DNA of 64,000 nucleotides from Ereboglobus sp. PH5-10 (GCF_029504735.1 NZ_JAQFIP010000001.1:62001-126000); one strand, 5' to 3'; shown: positions 20,658 to 29,232, counted from the stretch's first letter. Numbers and translations are program-made. Notes: generated by a model from the sequence alone, not told the origin.

Positions 20658-21116
20658 ATGACACCACAAGGCACAGCAGTTTATTCCGGCGAATACCGCC
20701 ACGCCCTCGACGACAAGAATCGCCTCACGATTCCGTCGCCGTGGCGCACGCCCGAGGCCATCGGAGTGTCGTTCCTTGCCGTCCCCCAACACGACGACGA
20801 AGGCAACCGCTTCATCGCCGTGCTCACGCCCGCCAAAGTGGCCTCCATCCACGCCAAGTCGGATCAAATCCCCATCTCCAACGTCAAGGGCCGCCAGGCG
20901 CTCGCCCGCTTTTTCTCGAAGTCGAAAGATTTCAGCTACGACAAGCAAGGCCGCGCCGCCATTTCGCCGGAGCATTGCGAGCACGCCGGCATCACCCGCG
21001 ACGCCGTCCTCGTTGGCTCGATGGACAACTTTTTCATCTACAGCCCCGAGACATGGGCTCGCATTTCCAAACCCGAGGCCGACGACAACAGCGTCCTCGC
21101 CCAGCTCGGCATCTAA
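20658..21116 (+). CDS. mraZ: Transcriptional regulator MraZ
   Basis: A 152-residue AbrB/MazE-fold regulator, the first gene of the dcw cluster; in other bacteria a ring-forming DNA-binding protein that represses or activates its own operon. It shows two tandem swapped-hairpin units: AVYSGEYRHALDDKNRLTIP (first) and FSYDKQGRAAISPEHCEHAG (second), the latter followed by AVLVGSMDNFFIYSPETWA. The ATG at 20658 (MTPQGTAVYSG) places the start after the four TGGAK operator repeats; the earlier ATG is inside the operator. Length is normal for the family (~143-155). Autoregulation is strongly suggested by the adjacent operator. Confidence 0.95.
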   Translation: MTPQGTAVYSGEYRHALDDKNRLTIPSPWRTPEAIGVSFLAVPQHDDEGNRFIAVLTPAKVASIHAKSDQIPISNVKGRQALARFFSKSKDFSYDKQGRAAISPEHCEHAGITRDAVLVGSMDNFFIYSPETWARISKPEADDNSVLAQLGI

Positions 21117-21130
21117 CGCGCGCAAAAGCC

Positions 21131-21364
21131 ATGGTCATTCCCAACGACAATCCGCCTTCCGCGCCCGCCGCCGCCTCGCGCCTCGATGGAAACATCCGTG
21201 CGCGCCTCTGGCATTTCCGCCTGATGCGCGCCAGCCTCAGCCCGGTCGCGTTCACCGCGCGCCGCGCAACCGTCCGCACCCACTCTCAACACGCCATGGG
21301 CGCGCACGCCGCCGCCCCGTCCAACGATGTCCGGCTTGGAAACGAAACCCGCCATGCCGCATGA
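21131..21364 (+). CDS. Small conserved-looking ORF between mraZ and rsmH
   Basis: A candidate 77-residue protein, MVIPNDNPPSAPAAASRLDG onward, basic and Ala-rich in its second half (RARLWHFRLMRASLSPVAF). Third codon positions are strongly G/C, as in neighbouring genes, and it fills most of the gap between mraZ and rsmH in the same direction. No family is recognised and no membrane helix is clear. It may be a real small division-linked protein or leftover sequence. Confidence 0.4.
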   Translation: MVIPNDNPPSAPAAASRLDGNIRARLWHFRLMRASLSPVAFTARRATVRTHSQHAMGAHAAAPSNDVRLGNETRHAA

Positions 21365-21380
21365 GCCAAAAAACAACGCC

Positions 21381-22331
21381 ATGCCCGCAACCGGACAACA
21401 TCAACCCGTTCTCCTCAATGAGGTGATCGCGCTCCTCTCGCCGCGCGACAACGGGCGTTATCTCGACGGCACCTTCGGCGGAGGCGGCCACACGCGCGCC
21501 ATCCTCGAGGCCGCGGCCGGCTCCTTCGTCTTCGCCTTCGACCGCGATCCCGACGCCGCCGCGCGCGCCGACAGGCTCGCGCGCGAATTTCCCGGACGTA
21601 TCCAGTTAACGAATACCGATTTCGCGCGCCTCGCCGAGCCCGACACCGAGCCCGCGGACGGCTCCGTCATCGCCAACCTCGACGGCGCGCTCTTCGACCT
21701 CGGACTTTCCTCCTTCCAGCTCGACGAAACCGGGCGCGGCTTCTCCTTCCGCACCGACGCTCCCGCCGACATGCGCATGGACCCGCGCTCCGGAATCCCC
21801 GCCTGCGCCTGGCTCGAAACCGCGCCCGAGGAGGACATCGTCCGCGCCATCCGCAACTACGGCGAGGAGCCAAGCTGGCGCCGCGTCACCCGCGCCCTCG
21901 TCGCGGCCCGCGGCTCCGGCGCGCTTGCGCACACAGCCTCGCTCGCGAACGTCATCGCCGACGCGATTCCCGCGCGCGAACGACGCGCGTCCAAAATCCA
22001 CCCGGCCACGCGCTCGTTCCAAGGCATCCGCATTTTCATCAACGACGAACTCGCGTCCATCGAGCGCGCGCTGCCCGCCGCCTTCGCCCGCCTCGCGCCC
22101 GGTGGAATCCTCTGCGTGATCAGCTTCCACTCACTCGAGGACCGCATCGTCAAAACGCTCTTCCGGCGGCTCTGCGGCCAGCCCGAAAACGCCTCCGATT
22201 CCCGTCCGCAGCAGTTCCGCGACAAGCACGCCGAGCCGCTCACCCGCAAACCCATCGTCCCCGGCGACGATGAAACTTCCACAAATCCGCGAAGCCGCTC
22301 CGCGAAGCTCCGCGCCATCAAAAAGCTCTGA
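21381..22331 (+). CDS. rsmH: 16S rRNA (cytosine-1402-N4)-methyltransferase RsmH
   Basis: A 316-residue SAM-dependent methyltransferase (MraW) acting on C1402 in the 16S rRNA decoding centre. Family landmarks: HQPVLLNEVIALL at the start, the SAM loop DGTFGGGGHTRAIL, ALFDLGLSSFQLDETGRGFS, FRTDAPADMRMD, RRASKIHPATRSFQGIRIFI and VISFHSLEDRIVKTLF; the C-terminus has the usual basic SRSAKLRAIKKL. The start at 21381 gives seven residues before the conserved His, as in homologues; in-frame ATGs at 21354 and 21327 would lengthen the N-terminus and overlap the small upstream ORF. Third gene of the dcw run. Confidence 0.96.
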   Translation: MPATGQHQPVLLNEVIALLSPRDNGRYLDGTFGGGGHTRAILEAAAGSFVFAFDRDPDAAARADRLAREFPGRIQLTNTDFARLAEPDTEPADGSVIANLDGALFDLGLSSFQLDETGRGFSFRTDAPADMRMDPRSGIPACAWLETAPEEDIVRAIRNYGEEPSWRRVTRALVAARGSGALAHTASLANVIADAIPARERRASKIHPATRSFQGIRIFINDELASIERALPAAFARLAPGGILCVISFHSLEDRIVKTLFRRLCGQPENASDSRPQQFRDKHAEPLTRKPIVPGDDETSTNPRSRSAKLRAIKKL

Positions 22332-22381
22332 CGCCCCCCGCGCATCACAGTCATTCCGCATTAAGAAAAACCGCATTTCCA

Positions 22382-22828
22382 ATGAAAACTTCCTCCCGCA
22401 ACAAAGGCTACATCACCAACCTCACCGCTCTCGTGCTGGCGTCGGTCTTCTGCCTGGGCGCGTCCACCTTCGCCGTTGTCTGGCAGCAGCAAAGCAACGT
22501 CCGCGTCGCGAAAGAAAACGACGGGCTCGAAAACAGCATCGCAAGCCTCCAACGCCACCAGACCGAGCTCAACAACAAGATCGCATCCGCGCAGACGCTT
22601 GAGGCGCTGAACCGCCGCAACGCACAGTTTCGACTCAATCTCTCAGCCATCCGCGAGCAGCAACTCGTGCGCGTCACCAGGGACCCGAAGCTCCTTCTCG
22701 ACCTGAAACGCAACATGGAGCGCATCGGTTTCCTGCCTGCCTCGCCCGACACGGACGCGCCCCCGCTCGCGCGCCCCGACACCGGAACCAAGCCTTCCAT
22801 CATCCGCTTTGTGAGCATGAGCCACTAA
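22382..22828 (+). CDS. ftsL: FtsL-like cell division protein
   Basis: A 148-residue bitopic membrane protein at the place where ftsL always lies, between rsmH and ftsI. A short basic cytoplasmic tail (MKTSSRNKGYITN) precedes one membrane helix (LTALVLASVFCLGASTFAVV, about residues 14-33), then a periplasmic coiled coil (about 40-90: NDGLENSIASLQRHQTELNN and following). FtsL sequences diverge widely, so the call rests on layout, size and position rather than residue identity. It is expected to pair with FtsQ/FtsB-type proteins and activate FtsW-FtsI at the septum. The C-terminal ~40 residues are Pro-rich. Confidence 0.8.
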   Translation: MKTSSRNKGYITNLTALVLASVFCLGASTFAVVWQQQSNVRVAKENDGLENSIASLQRHQTELNNKIASAQTLEALNRRNAQFRLNLSAIREQQLVRVTRDPKLLLDLKRNMERIGFLPASPDTDAPPLARPDTGTKPSIIRFVSMSH

Positions 22829-22847
22829 GCCGCGCCACCACCAACCC

Positions 22848-24755
22848 ATGCCCAAGGGCTTCGCATCCAACAAACGCATAACCTTCGTCGCCGTTTGCAT
22901 TTTTGCACTCTTCTGCGCGGTGCCCGTGCGTCTTGTTCAGTTGCATGTGACCCAGCGCGACCAGCGCGTCGCCGACGCCAGCAAAGCCCGCCGCAAATTT
23001 GACGTCGAACACTCGCGCCGCGGCGACATCGTTGACAAGCACGGCGACATCCTCGCCACCAGCCGCTTCCTCGTCCAGGTCGCCGTCGATCCCGTCGAAT
23101 ACGAAAAGACCTACAACCGGTTCGCCGAAAGCAAAAAAGCCGCCGCGCTCATCGCCGGGGAAAACGAGAAGTGGGCCAGGCTCGCCGATCTCGTCGGCGT
23201 GCCCCACGCCGAGGTCACTCGCATCTGCAACAACAAAATCTTCCTCCGCACGGAAACGACCAAGGACGGCACCAGGGACGTCTACGGCTCATTTTCCTGG
23301 ATCAACCGCGACGGCGTCCCCGAGGACGTTTACAAAAAAATCGCCGATCTCAACATCAAGAGCGGCCTTGTGTTGAAGCGCGTTTACGAACGCACTTATC
23401 CACACAACCAGCTCGCCGCGCACATCCTCGGTTTTGTCAACAAGGAGCAGACCGCTGTCATTGGCTCGGAAAAAGCGTTCAATTGCTACCTCAAGGGATT
23501 CAACGGATGGCGCGAATCCGAGAAAGACGTCCGCAGCCGCGAGCTCGTTCAGTTCCGCTCGCGCGAAGTTCCCGCAGTCGACGGCTACACTGTCAAGCTC
23601 ACCATCGACTCCGTCATCCAAAAATGGGCCGAGGAGGAACTCGCCGATCTCGCCGCTAAATTCTCGCCTCAACACGCCACCATCATAATCAGCGACGCGC
23701 AAACCGGCGCGCTCCTCGCCCTCGCCAACCACCCCACCTACAACCCCAACGACTACGGCAAGGCGCCCGAGGAAGCCTTCGATAATTTCGCCATCCAATC
23801 CTACATCGATCCCGGCTCCACCTTCAAAATCGTCGTCGCCTCGGCCGCGCTCAACGAGGGGCTCGTCACGCCCGACACTCGCTTCGACTGCTCCAGGGAT
23901 GTTGCCGAATACAAAGGCCGCACCCTCCGCCTCATGGCCGACGACCACCGCTGGGACCATCCGCTCACCGTCTCGGAAATCATCTCACACTCCAGCAACC
24001 GCGGCAGCGCGCTTCTCGCCATGCGTCTCGGCGACCAGCGTTTCTACGATTACATCCGCGCGTTCGGCTTCGGCTCGCACACCGGCCTGGCGCTCGGCGG
24101 CGAAGTCTTCGGCTCCATCTCCCACGTCAAAAATTGGAACGCCATCGACATCACGCGCATCCCCGCCGGCTACTCCATCGGCGCCACCCCGCTCCAAATC
24201 CATTACGCGATGGCCGCCATCGCCAACGACGGCGAACTCGTCACGCCGCAACTCCTCGCCGAGGTCCGCAAACCCGACGGCGAACTCGCGCTGCAATTCG
24301 GCAGGCAGACCCGCCGCCGCGTCATCACCCGCGAAACCGCGCGCACCATGCGCTCGCTCCTCCAACGCGTCGTCTCCTCCGACGGCACCGCCGGCAGAAT
24401 CGCCATTCCCGGCTACCAGTTTGCCGGAAAAACCGGCACCGCCCAGCGCTTCATCCGCGAGTTCGCGCCGGGCGACACCGAGAGGAAAAAACCCATCCGC
24501 GTTTACTATTCCAAAACCAACCACGTCGGCTCCTTCTCGGGATTCTTCCCGGCCAGCGCGCCACGGGTTGTCATCACCGTGATTGTTGACGACGCCAGGC
24601 CCCCCAATGGACGCACCGCCTACGGCTCCACCGTCGCCGCCCCCAGTTTCAGGCATCTCGCCGAAAAACTCATTCCCTATCTCAACATCAAGCCGGTTCC
24701 CGAGGCCCGGCCCTCGCACCTCGGGTCCCAAACCGTCATCGCCACCAACCACTGA
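22848..24755 (+). CDS. ftsI: Septal peptidoglycan transpeptidase FtsI (penicillin-binding protein 3)
   Basis: A 635-residue class B penicillin-binding protein that cross-links septal peptidoglycan. There is an N-terminal membrane anchor (residues about 10-27, ITFVAVCIFALFCAVPVRL), a pedestal domain with the RRGDIVDKHGDILATS motif, and a transpeptidase domain. Active-site motifs are visible: S324-T-F-K327 (within YIDPGSTFKIV), SSN in SHSSNRGSALLA, and K528-T-G530 in QFAGKTGTAQRF. The N-terminal tail is short and basic (MPKGFASNKR). It follows the ftsL-like gene by 19 bases. No PASTA domain is present. FtsW, its partner glycosyltransferase, is encoded later in the cluster. Confidence 0.96.
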   Translation: MPKGFASNKRITFVAVCIFALFCAVPVRLVQLHVTQRDQRVADASKARRKFDVEHSRRGDIVDKHGDILATSRFLVQVAVDPVEYEKTYNRFAESKKAAALIAGENEKWARLADLVGVPHAEVTRICNNKIFLRTETTKDGTRDVYGSFSWINRDGVPEDVYKKIADLNIKSGLVLKRVYERTYPHNQLAAHILGFVNKEQTAVIGSEKAFNCYLKGFNGWRESEKDVRSRELVQFRSREVPAVDGYTVKLTIDSVIQKWAEEELADLAAKFSPQHATIIISDAQTGALLALANHPTYNPNDYGKAPEEAFDNFAIQSYIDPGSTFKIVVASAALNEGLVTPDTRFDCSRDVAEYKGRTLRLMADDHRWDHPLTVSEIISHSSNRGSALLAMRLGDQRFYDYIRAFGFGSHTGLALGGEVFGSISHVKNWNAIDITRIPAGYSIGATPLQIHYAMAAIANDGELVTPQLLAEVRKPDGELALQFGRQTRRRVITRETARTMRSLLQRVVSSDGTAGRIAIPGYQFAGKTGTAQRFIREFAPGDTERKKPIRVYYSKTNHVGSFSGFFPASAPRVVITVIVDDARPPNGRTAYGSTVAAPSFRHLAEKLIPYLNIKPVPEARPSHLGSQTVIATNH

Positions 24756-24939
24756 TCCGCACCGCATCCAGATGATCAGCTATCTCACACAAAACCACTT
24801 TCTCGTCACCGCGTTCCGCGACACGCCCGCCGCCGCCATGCTCGACCTCGCGCCCGCGCCACGCGCCCGGCGCACTCCCGCGCGCGCCGCCCGCTCGCCT
24901 CGCGCGCTCAAACCACACCACGCAAACAACCTTTTCAAA

Positions 24940-26472
24940 ATGGCACCCAAACTCTCCGACTACTTCAAGGACGACGAAATCATCGCCAGCAAGGGCCCCC
25001 TCGACCGCCCCATCTCCGGCATCGTCATGGACTCCCGCCGCGTCGTCCCCGGCAACCTCTACTTCGCGCTCCCCGGCCTCCGCACCGACGGCGGCGAATA
25101 CATCGACGAGGCCATCAACCGCGGCGCCGTCGCCATCGTCACCAACAAGCTCCCCCTCCACGCCCCCGGCAAGGCAACCTTCATCCAAGTCGCCGACCCG
25201 CGCGCCCAGCTCGCCCGCGTCTCGCAACGCTACTACCGTTTCCCCGACCGCGACATGACCGTCGTCGGCGTCACCGGCACCAACGGCAAAACCACCGTCA
25301 CCCACCTCCTCAAGCACCTCCTCAACGGCGACCAGCGCGTCGGCCTCGTCGGCACCATCAACTACGACCTCGGCGCCCGCACCGTGCCCTCCTTCAAGAC
25401 CACCCCCGAGTCAATCGACATCTACGGCATGCTCGCCCAAATGCGCGACGCCGGCTGCCGCCAGACCGTCATGGAAGTCTCCTCGCACGGCATCGACCAA
25501 AACCGCGTCCTCGGCATGCACTTCGACGCCGCCGTCTTCACCAACCTCACCCGCGACCACCTCGACTACCACAAAAACCTCGACGAATACTTCGACGTCA
25601 AAACGCGCCTCTTCACCGGCAAAACCGGCGCGCAACCCAAGCTCGCCGTCATCAACATCGACGACCCGCGCGGCCCCGAACTCGTCAAGCGCGTCCCCGA
25701 GGGCGTCCGCGTCCTCACCTTCGGCGAATCCCCCTCGGCCGACGTCCGCGCCGAAAACATTTCGCTCAATTTCAAGAACACCACCTTCCGCCTCGTCTGG
25801 TCGGGGGGGGGGAGCGCGCGCGTCCCGCGTGCGGACGAGACTCGTCCCGAGTCTCGCACAAACCTCGACATCGACTCGCCCCTCATCGGCCGCTACAACG
25901 TCTCCAACCTCCTCGCCGCCGTCGCCACCGCGATCGGCCTCGGGCGCGACCCGCTCGTCATCATGTCGCGCCTCAAAACATTCACCGGCGTCGCCGGCCG
26001 CATGGAACGCATCGAAGCCGGCCAACCCTTCAACGCCCTCGTCGATTACGCGCACACCGACGACGCCCTCCGCAACGCCCTCGGCATGCTGCGCGCCATC
26101 ACGCCCGGCCGCCTCCTCGTCGTCTTCGGCTGCGGCGGCAACCGCGACCGCGCCAAGCGCCCCCTCATGATGCGCGCCGTGCAAGAGTTCGCCGACTACG
26201 CCTTCGCCACCGCCGACAACCCCCGCTCCGAGCCGCTCCAGCAAATTTTCGACGACATGAAAACCGGCGTCACCGCGCCCGAAAAACTCACCTGGATCGA
26301 GGATCGCCGCCGCGCCATCAGCCTCGCGCTCGACATGGCCAAACCCGGCGACTGCCTCCTCGTCGCCGGCAAAGGCCACGAATCCTACCAAGAGTTCGCC
26401 GACACCGTGATCCCCTTCGACGACCGCCAGACGGTCCGCGAACTGATAAACCTGAAAACCCTCAAATCGTAA
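24940..26472 (+). CDS. murE: UDP-MurNAc-L-Ala-D-Glu:2,6-diaminopimelate ligase MurE
   Basis: A 510-residue Mur ligase adding the third peptide residue to UDP-MurNAc-dipeptide. Family landmarks: ISGIVMDSRRVVPGNLYFAL, the P-loop VVGVTGTNGKTTVTH, TTPESIDIYGML, VMEVSSHGIDQNRV, FTNLTRDHLDYHKN, GRYNVSNLLAAVATA and FGCGGNRDRAKRPLM. The specificity motif DNPRSE predicts meso-diaminopimelate as substrate. Residues about 288-307 (GGGSARVPRADETRPESRT) are foreign to the family and come from an inserted palindromic repeat with a G10 run. The start at 24940 gives the standard N-terminus; an in-frame ATG at 24772 with GC-rich third positions would add a 56-residue Ala/Pro/Arg-rich extension. Confidence 0.94.
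   Translation: MAPKLSDYFKDDEIIASKGPLDRPISGIVMDSRRVVPGNLYFALPGLRTDGGEYIDEAINRGAVAIVTNKLPLHAPGKATFIQVADPRAQLARVSQRYYRFPDRDMTVVGVTGTNGKTTVTHLLKHLLNGDQRVGLVGTINYDLGARTVPSFKTTPESIDIYGMLAQMRDAGCRQTVMEVSSHGIDQNRVLGMHFDAAVFTNLTRDHLDYHKNLDEYFDVKTRLFTGKTGAQPKLAVINIDDPRGPELVKRVPEGVRVLTFGESPSADVRAENISLNFKNTTFRLVWSGGGSARVPRADETRPESRTNLDIDSPLIGRYNVSNLLAAVATAIGLGRDPLVIMSRLKTFTGVAGRMERIEAGQPFNALVDYAHTDDALRNALGMLRAITPGRLLVVFGCGGNRDRAKRPLMMRAVQEFADYAFATADNPRSEPLQQIFDDMKTGVTAPEKLTWIEDRRRAISLALDMAKPGDCLLVAGKGHESYQEFADTVIPFDDRQTVRELINLKTLKS
25803..25859. repeat. Palindromic repeat inserted in frame within murE
   Basis: A run of ten G (25803-25812) is followed by a GC-rich block and a perfect palindrome CGAGACTCG-TCC-CGAGTCTCG (25836-25856). 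It encodes SGGGSARVPRADETRPESR, which has no counterpart in MurE proteins, between the TFRLVW and SPLIGRYN segments. The reading frame is kept. Confidence 0.7.
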
Positions 26473-26500
26473 GGGGAGCATCCTGCTCCCCACCACCCAC
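26473..26500. terminator. Hairpin between murE and murF
   Basis: GGGGAGCA-TCC-TGCTCCCC forms a perfect 8-bp stem just after the murE stop. There is no T-run, so it is more likely a repeat or mRNA processing/stability element than a terminator, given the operon layout. Confidence 0.4.
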
Positions 26501-26502
26501 CC

Positions 26503-27816
26503 ATGCCACTCTTCGCGCCCGCAACACTTGCCCACTGGACCGCCGGTCACTGGACCGTCGCGCCCGGGCGCGCGTTCTTTGGCTTCTCAAACGACACCCG
26601 CACCCTCCGCCCCGGCGAAATCTTCGTCGCCCTGCGCACCCCCAGTCGCGACGGCCACGACTACCTCGACGCCGCGAAAACCGCCGGAGCCACCGCCGCG
26701 ATCGTCTCGTGCGCGAACCCCGCAATCGATCTCCCGCAACTCGTCGTCGCCGACCCGCTCGCCGCCTTTCAGAAAATCGCCGCAGCGCACCGCGCCGCCT
26801 GCCAGGCCGCCGGAGTCGTTGTCATCGGCATCTCCGGCAGCAACGGCAAAACCTCCACGAAAAATCTCCTCGCCGACATCCTCCGCGCCGCGCACGGCGC
26901 CGACCGCGCCCTCGCCACCGAGGGCAACCTCAACAACCACATCGGCGTCCCGCTCACCCTCACGCGCATCGACCCCGCGCGCCACAAATACGCCGTCGTT
27001 GAAGCCGGCATCAGCGCCCCCGGCGAAATGGAAACCCTCGCCACGATAATCGCCCCCGACCACGCGATCATCACAATGATCGCCCCCGCGCACACTGAAC
27101 ATCTCGGCAACCTCGAAACCACCGCCCGCGAAAAAGCCGTCCTCCTCCAGCACGTTCGCGCCAACGGCGCACGCATCTTCCCGCCCGCCTGCTTAAAATA
27201 CCCAACCTTCACCGCGCTCCCCTCCCCCGCTCCGATTTCAGCCCTTCAGCCCTTCAGCCTTTCAGCCTTTCCCTCCTCCGGGATGCAACAAAACACCGCG
27301 CTCGCCATCACGCTCGCCAAACGCCTTGGCGTATCCGATTTTCAAATACAAACCGCCCTCGACGCGTGGCGGCCCTCGAAATGGCGCGGCGAAATCGTGC
27401 GCGATTCCTCCGGACGCCTCTTTTACCTCGACCTCTACAACGCCAACCCCGCCTCGATGTCCGACGCGCTCGACGCCTTCGTCCGCGTAGCCCCGCCCGA
27501 GCTCCCGCGCCTCTACATCATCGGCGGCATGGAGGAACTCGGCCCCGAGTCGCCGCGCCACCACCGCGAACTCGGCGAACAACTCGCCGCGCTCCTCCGC
27601 GACCGCCCCGGCGACGAACTCATCCTCATCGGCGCGCACGCCCCCGACATCGCCGCCGGCGTTTCCAAGCCCGAACACGCCCGCATCCAAACAACGGATA
27701 CCGCCGCCGCCGCTCAACGCATCGCCGCGTTTCAAGGCGCCGTCTTCATGAAAGGCAGCCGCCGCAATGCGCTGGAAAACACGCTGCCCGACAACATCAA
27801 AAACGCCCATTTATGA
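26503..27816 (+). CDS. murF: UDP-MurNAc-tripeptide:D-Ala-D-Ala ligase MurF
   Basis: A 437-residue Mur ligase that adds D-Ala-D-Ala to UDP-MurNAc-tripeptide, completing the pentapeptide. Landmarks: FGFSNDTRTLRPGEIFVALR, SRDGHDYLDAA, the P-loop VIGISGSNGKTSTKNLL, NLNNHIGVPLTLTRI, VVEAGISAPGEM, HTEHLGNLETTAREKAVLL and YNANPASMSDALDAF. Residues about 245-258 (ISALQPFSLSAFPS) derive from a TTCAGCCTTTCAGCC-type repeat that also occurs between genes in this window. It replaces part of the normal central domain linker. Cytoplasmic. The stop overlaps the next small ORF (ATGA at 27813). Confidence 0.94.
   Translation: MPLFAPATLAHWTAGHWTVAPGRAFFGFSNDTRTLRPGEIFVALRTPSRDGHDYLDAAKTAGATAAIVSCANPAIDLPQLVVADPLAAFQKIAAAHRAACQAAGVVVIGISGSNGKTSTKNLLADILRAAHGADRALATEGNLNNHIGVPLTLTRIDPARHKYAVVEAGISAPGEMETLATIIAPDHAIITMIAPAHTEHLGNLETTAREKAVLLQHVRANGARIFPPACLKYPTFTALPSPAPISALQPFSLSAFPSSGMQQNTALAITLAKRLGVSDFQIQTALDAWRPSKWRGEIVRDSSGRLFYLDLYNANPASMSDALDAFVRVAPPELPRLYIIGGMEELGPESPRHHRELGEQLAALLRDRPGDELILIGAHAPDIAAGVSKPEHARIQTTDTAAAAQRIAAFQGAVFMKGSRRNALENTLPDNIKNAHL
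27236..27275. repeat. TTCAGCC-type repeat within murF
   Basis: TTTCAGCCCTTCAGCCCTTC continues as further CAGCC units, then a C/T-rich end. The same unit occurs intergenically at 29187-29226 (before murD) and 38714-38807 (before ftsA). Within murF it stays in frame and encodes ISALQPFSLSAFPSS. Confidence 0.7.
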
Positions 27817-28052
27817 ACGCACCAACCTTCGCCACCCACAACCGCACGCACGTTTACAGCTGCAATCCCGCCGCCGCCTTCAGCTATGTCATCAACAACC
27901 TCGGCAGCGCCACCCCGTGGGCAATGCTCGCGATCAGCTCCATGATGCCCCCGCCCGCCACCCGCCCCGCCCCGCGCAACGTCACACCTGCGGCGCAACA
28001 ACGTCCGACCTCAAATCCCATTCCTCACCCGCCACTCGTCACTCGCCACTGA
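27813..28052 (+). CDS. Small ORF coupled to murF
   Basis: A candidate 79-residue protein that begins in an ATGA overlap with the murF stop. Its first ~50 codons have G/C-rich third positions and encode THVYSCNPAAAFSYVINNLG and SATPWAMLAISSMMPPP; the remainder is Pro/Arg-rich and runs into a CACTCGTCACTCGCCACTG-type repeat, which suggests that the original C-terminus was lost or replaced. No family is recognised. It ends 11 bases before mraY. Confidence 0.42.
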   Translation: MNAPTFATHNRTHVYSCNPAAAFSYVINNLGSATPWAMLAISSMMPPPATRPAPRNVTPAAQQRPTSNPIPHPPLVTRH

Positions 28053-28063
28053 TTCTGATTTTC

Positions 28064-29185
28064 ATGCTAAGCCACCTGGCAGATTTCGACACTATTTTCG
28101 GCCCGCTGCGCCTGTTGCGGTTCATCACCTTTCGCGCATTTGCCAGCGCGGGCACGGCGGCGATTATTGGTTTCGCACTCGGCCCGTGGCTCATCCACCG
28201 CCTCCGCGTCCTTAAGTTCGGCCAGCACTACGACGACGACCGCACCGGCGATCTCGCCGTGCGTTTTGACAAAAAGAACACGCCCACCATGGGCGGCCTT
28301 CTCATCTTTGCGTCAGTCTTCGGCAGCACGCTCCTCTGGGCGCGCCCCAACATCTGGATCATCGTCGCCATGTTTGTTTACGCCGCGCTCACAGCAGTCG
28401 GTTTCCGCGACGACTACCTCAAGGTTGTCCGCAAAAGCCGCGACGGCATTTCCTCGCGCGAAAAAATGGCGTGGCAGACGGTCATCACGATCATCGCGCT
28501 CGGCGCGCTTTTGCTCCATCCCATGAGCTCCGCCAAGATCAGCGAACTGTGGCTCCCGTTCGTCAAGGAACCCGTGCTCCTTTTTACGGGCGTGCTCGGC
28601 ATAATCGCGCTCCTGGTGATGATGTTTTTCTGGATCGTCGGTTTCAGCAACGCCATCAACCTCACCGACGGGCTCGACGGGCTCGCGATGGGCTGCACCG
28701 TCACTGTCGCGCTCGTGTATGGCATCATGGCCTACGCCGCCGGCAACGCACTCGTCTCCGAATACCTGCTCATCAGTTTCGTGCCCGGCACCTCCGAGCT
28801 CACCATTGTGTGCACCGCGCTCGTCGGCGCCGGGCTCGCCTTCCTTTGGTTCAACTCGCACCCCGCCGAAGTCTTCATGGGCGACACCGGCTCGCTCGCC
28901 CTCGGCGGCCTCATCGGCGTGATCGCATTCATGGTGCAGCAACCCTTCACGCTCATCATCGTCGGCGGCGTCTTTGTCGCCGAGGCCTGCTCGGTGCTCA
29001 TCCAAGTCGGCCATTTTAAATACACCCGCCGCAAACACGGCGAGGGCCGCCGCTTCTTCCTGATGGCCCCGATCCACCACCACTTCCAAAAACGCGGCTG
29101 GCCCGAAACCAAAGTCGTGATCCGCTTCTGGATCATCTCGTTGATGTGCGCCCTGGCAGGCTTGGCCACGCTCAAACTCCGCTAA
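28064..29185 (+). CDS. mraY: Phospho-N-acetylmuramoyl-pentapeptide transferase MraY
   Basis: A 373-residue polytopic membrane enzyme that transfers phospho-MurNAc-pentapeptide to undecaprenyl phosphate, forming lipid I. About ten membrane helices can be traced. Family signatures: KKNTPTMGGLLIFASV, the Mg-binding FRDDYLKV, FSNAINLTDGLDGLA, WFNSHPAEVFMGDTGSLALG and the His-rich loop PIHHHFQKRGWPETKVVIRF. The start at 28064 gives MLSHLADFDTIFGPLRLLR, the usual N-terminus; the upstream sequence in the same frame is repeat-derived. It is flanked by a small ORF upstream and a TTCAGCC-type repeat downstream. Confidence 0.97.
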   Translation: MLSHLADFDTIFGPLRLLRFITFRAFASAGTAAIIGFALGPWLIHRLRVLKFGQHYDDDRTGDLAVRFDKKNTPTMGGLLIFASVFGSTLLWARPNIWIIVAMFVYAALTAVGFRDDYLKVVRKSRDGISSREKMAWQTVITIIALGALLLHPMSSAKISELWLPFVKEPVLLFTGVLGIIALLVMMFFWIVGFSNAINLTDGLDGLAMGCTVTVALVYGIMAYAAGNALVSEYLLISFVPGTSELTIVCTALVGAGLAFLWFNSHPAEVFMGDTGSLALGGLIGVIAFMVQQPFTLIIVGGVFVAEACSVLIQVGHFKYTRRKHGEGRRFFLMAPIHHHFQKRGWPETKVVIRFWIISLMCALAGLATLKLR

Positions 29186-29186
29186 A

Positions 29187-29230
29187 AAATCAGCTCTTCA
29201 GTCATTCAGCCTTTCAGCCTTTTTCCTCTC
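29187..29230. repeat. TTCAGCC-type repeat before murD
   Basis: CAGCTCTTCAGTCATTCAGC followed by CTTTCAGCCTTTTTCC fills the mraY-murD gap and runs to the murD start. It is a member of the family found inside murF and before ftsA. Confidence 0.6.
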
Positions 29231-29232
29231 CC

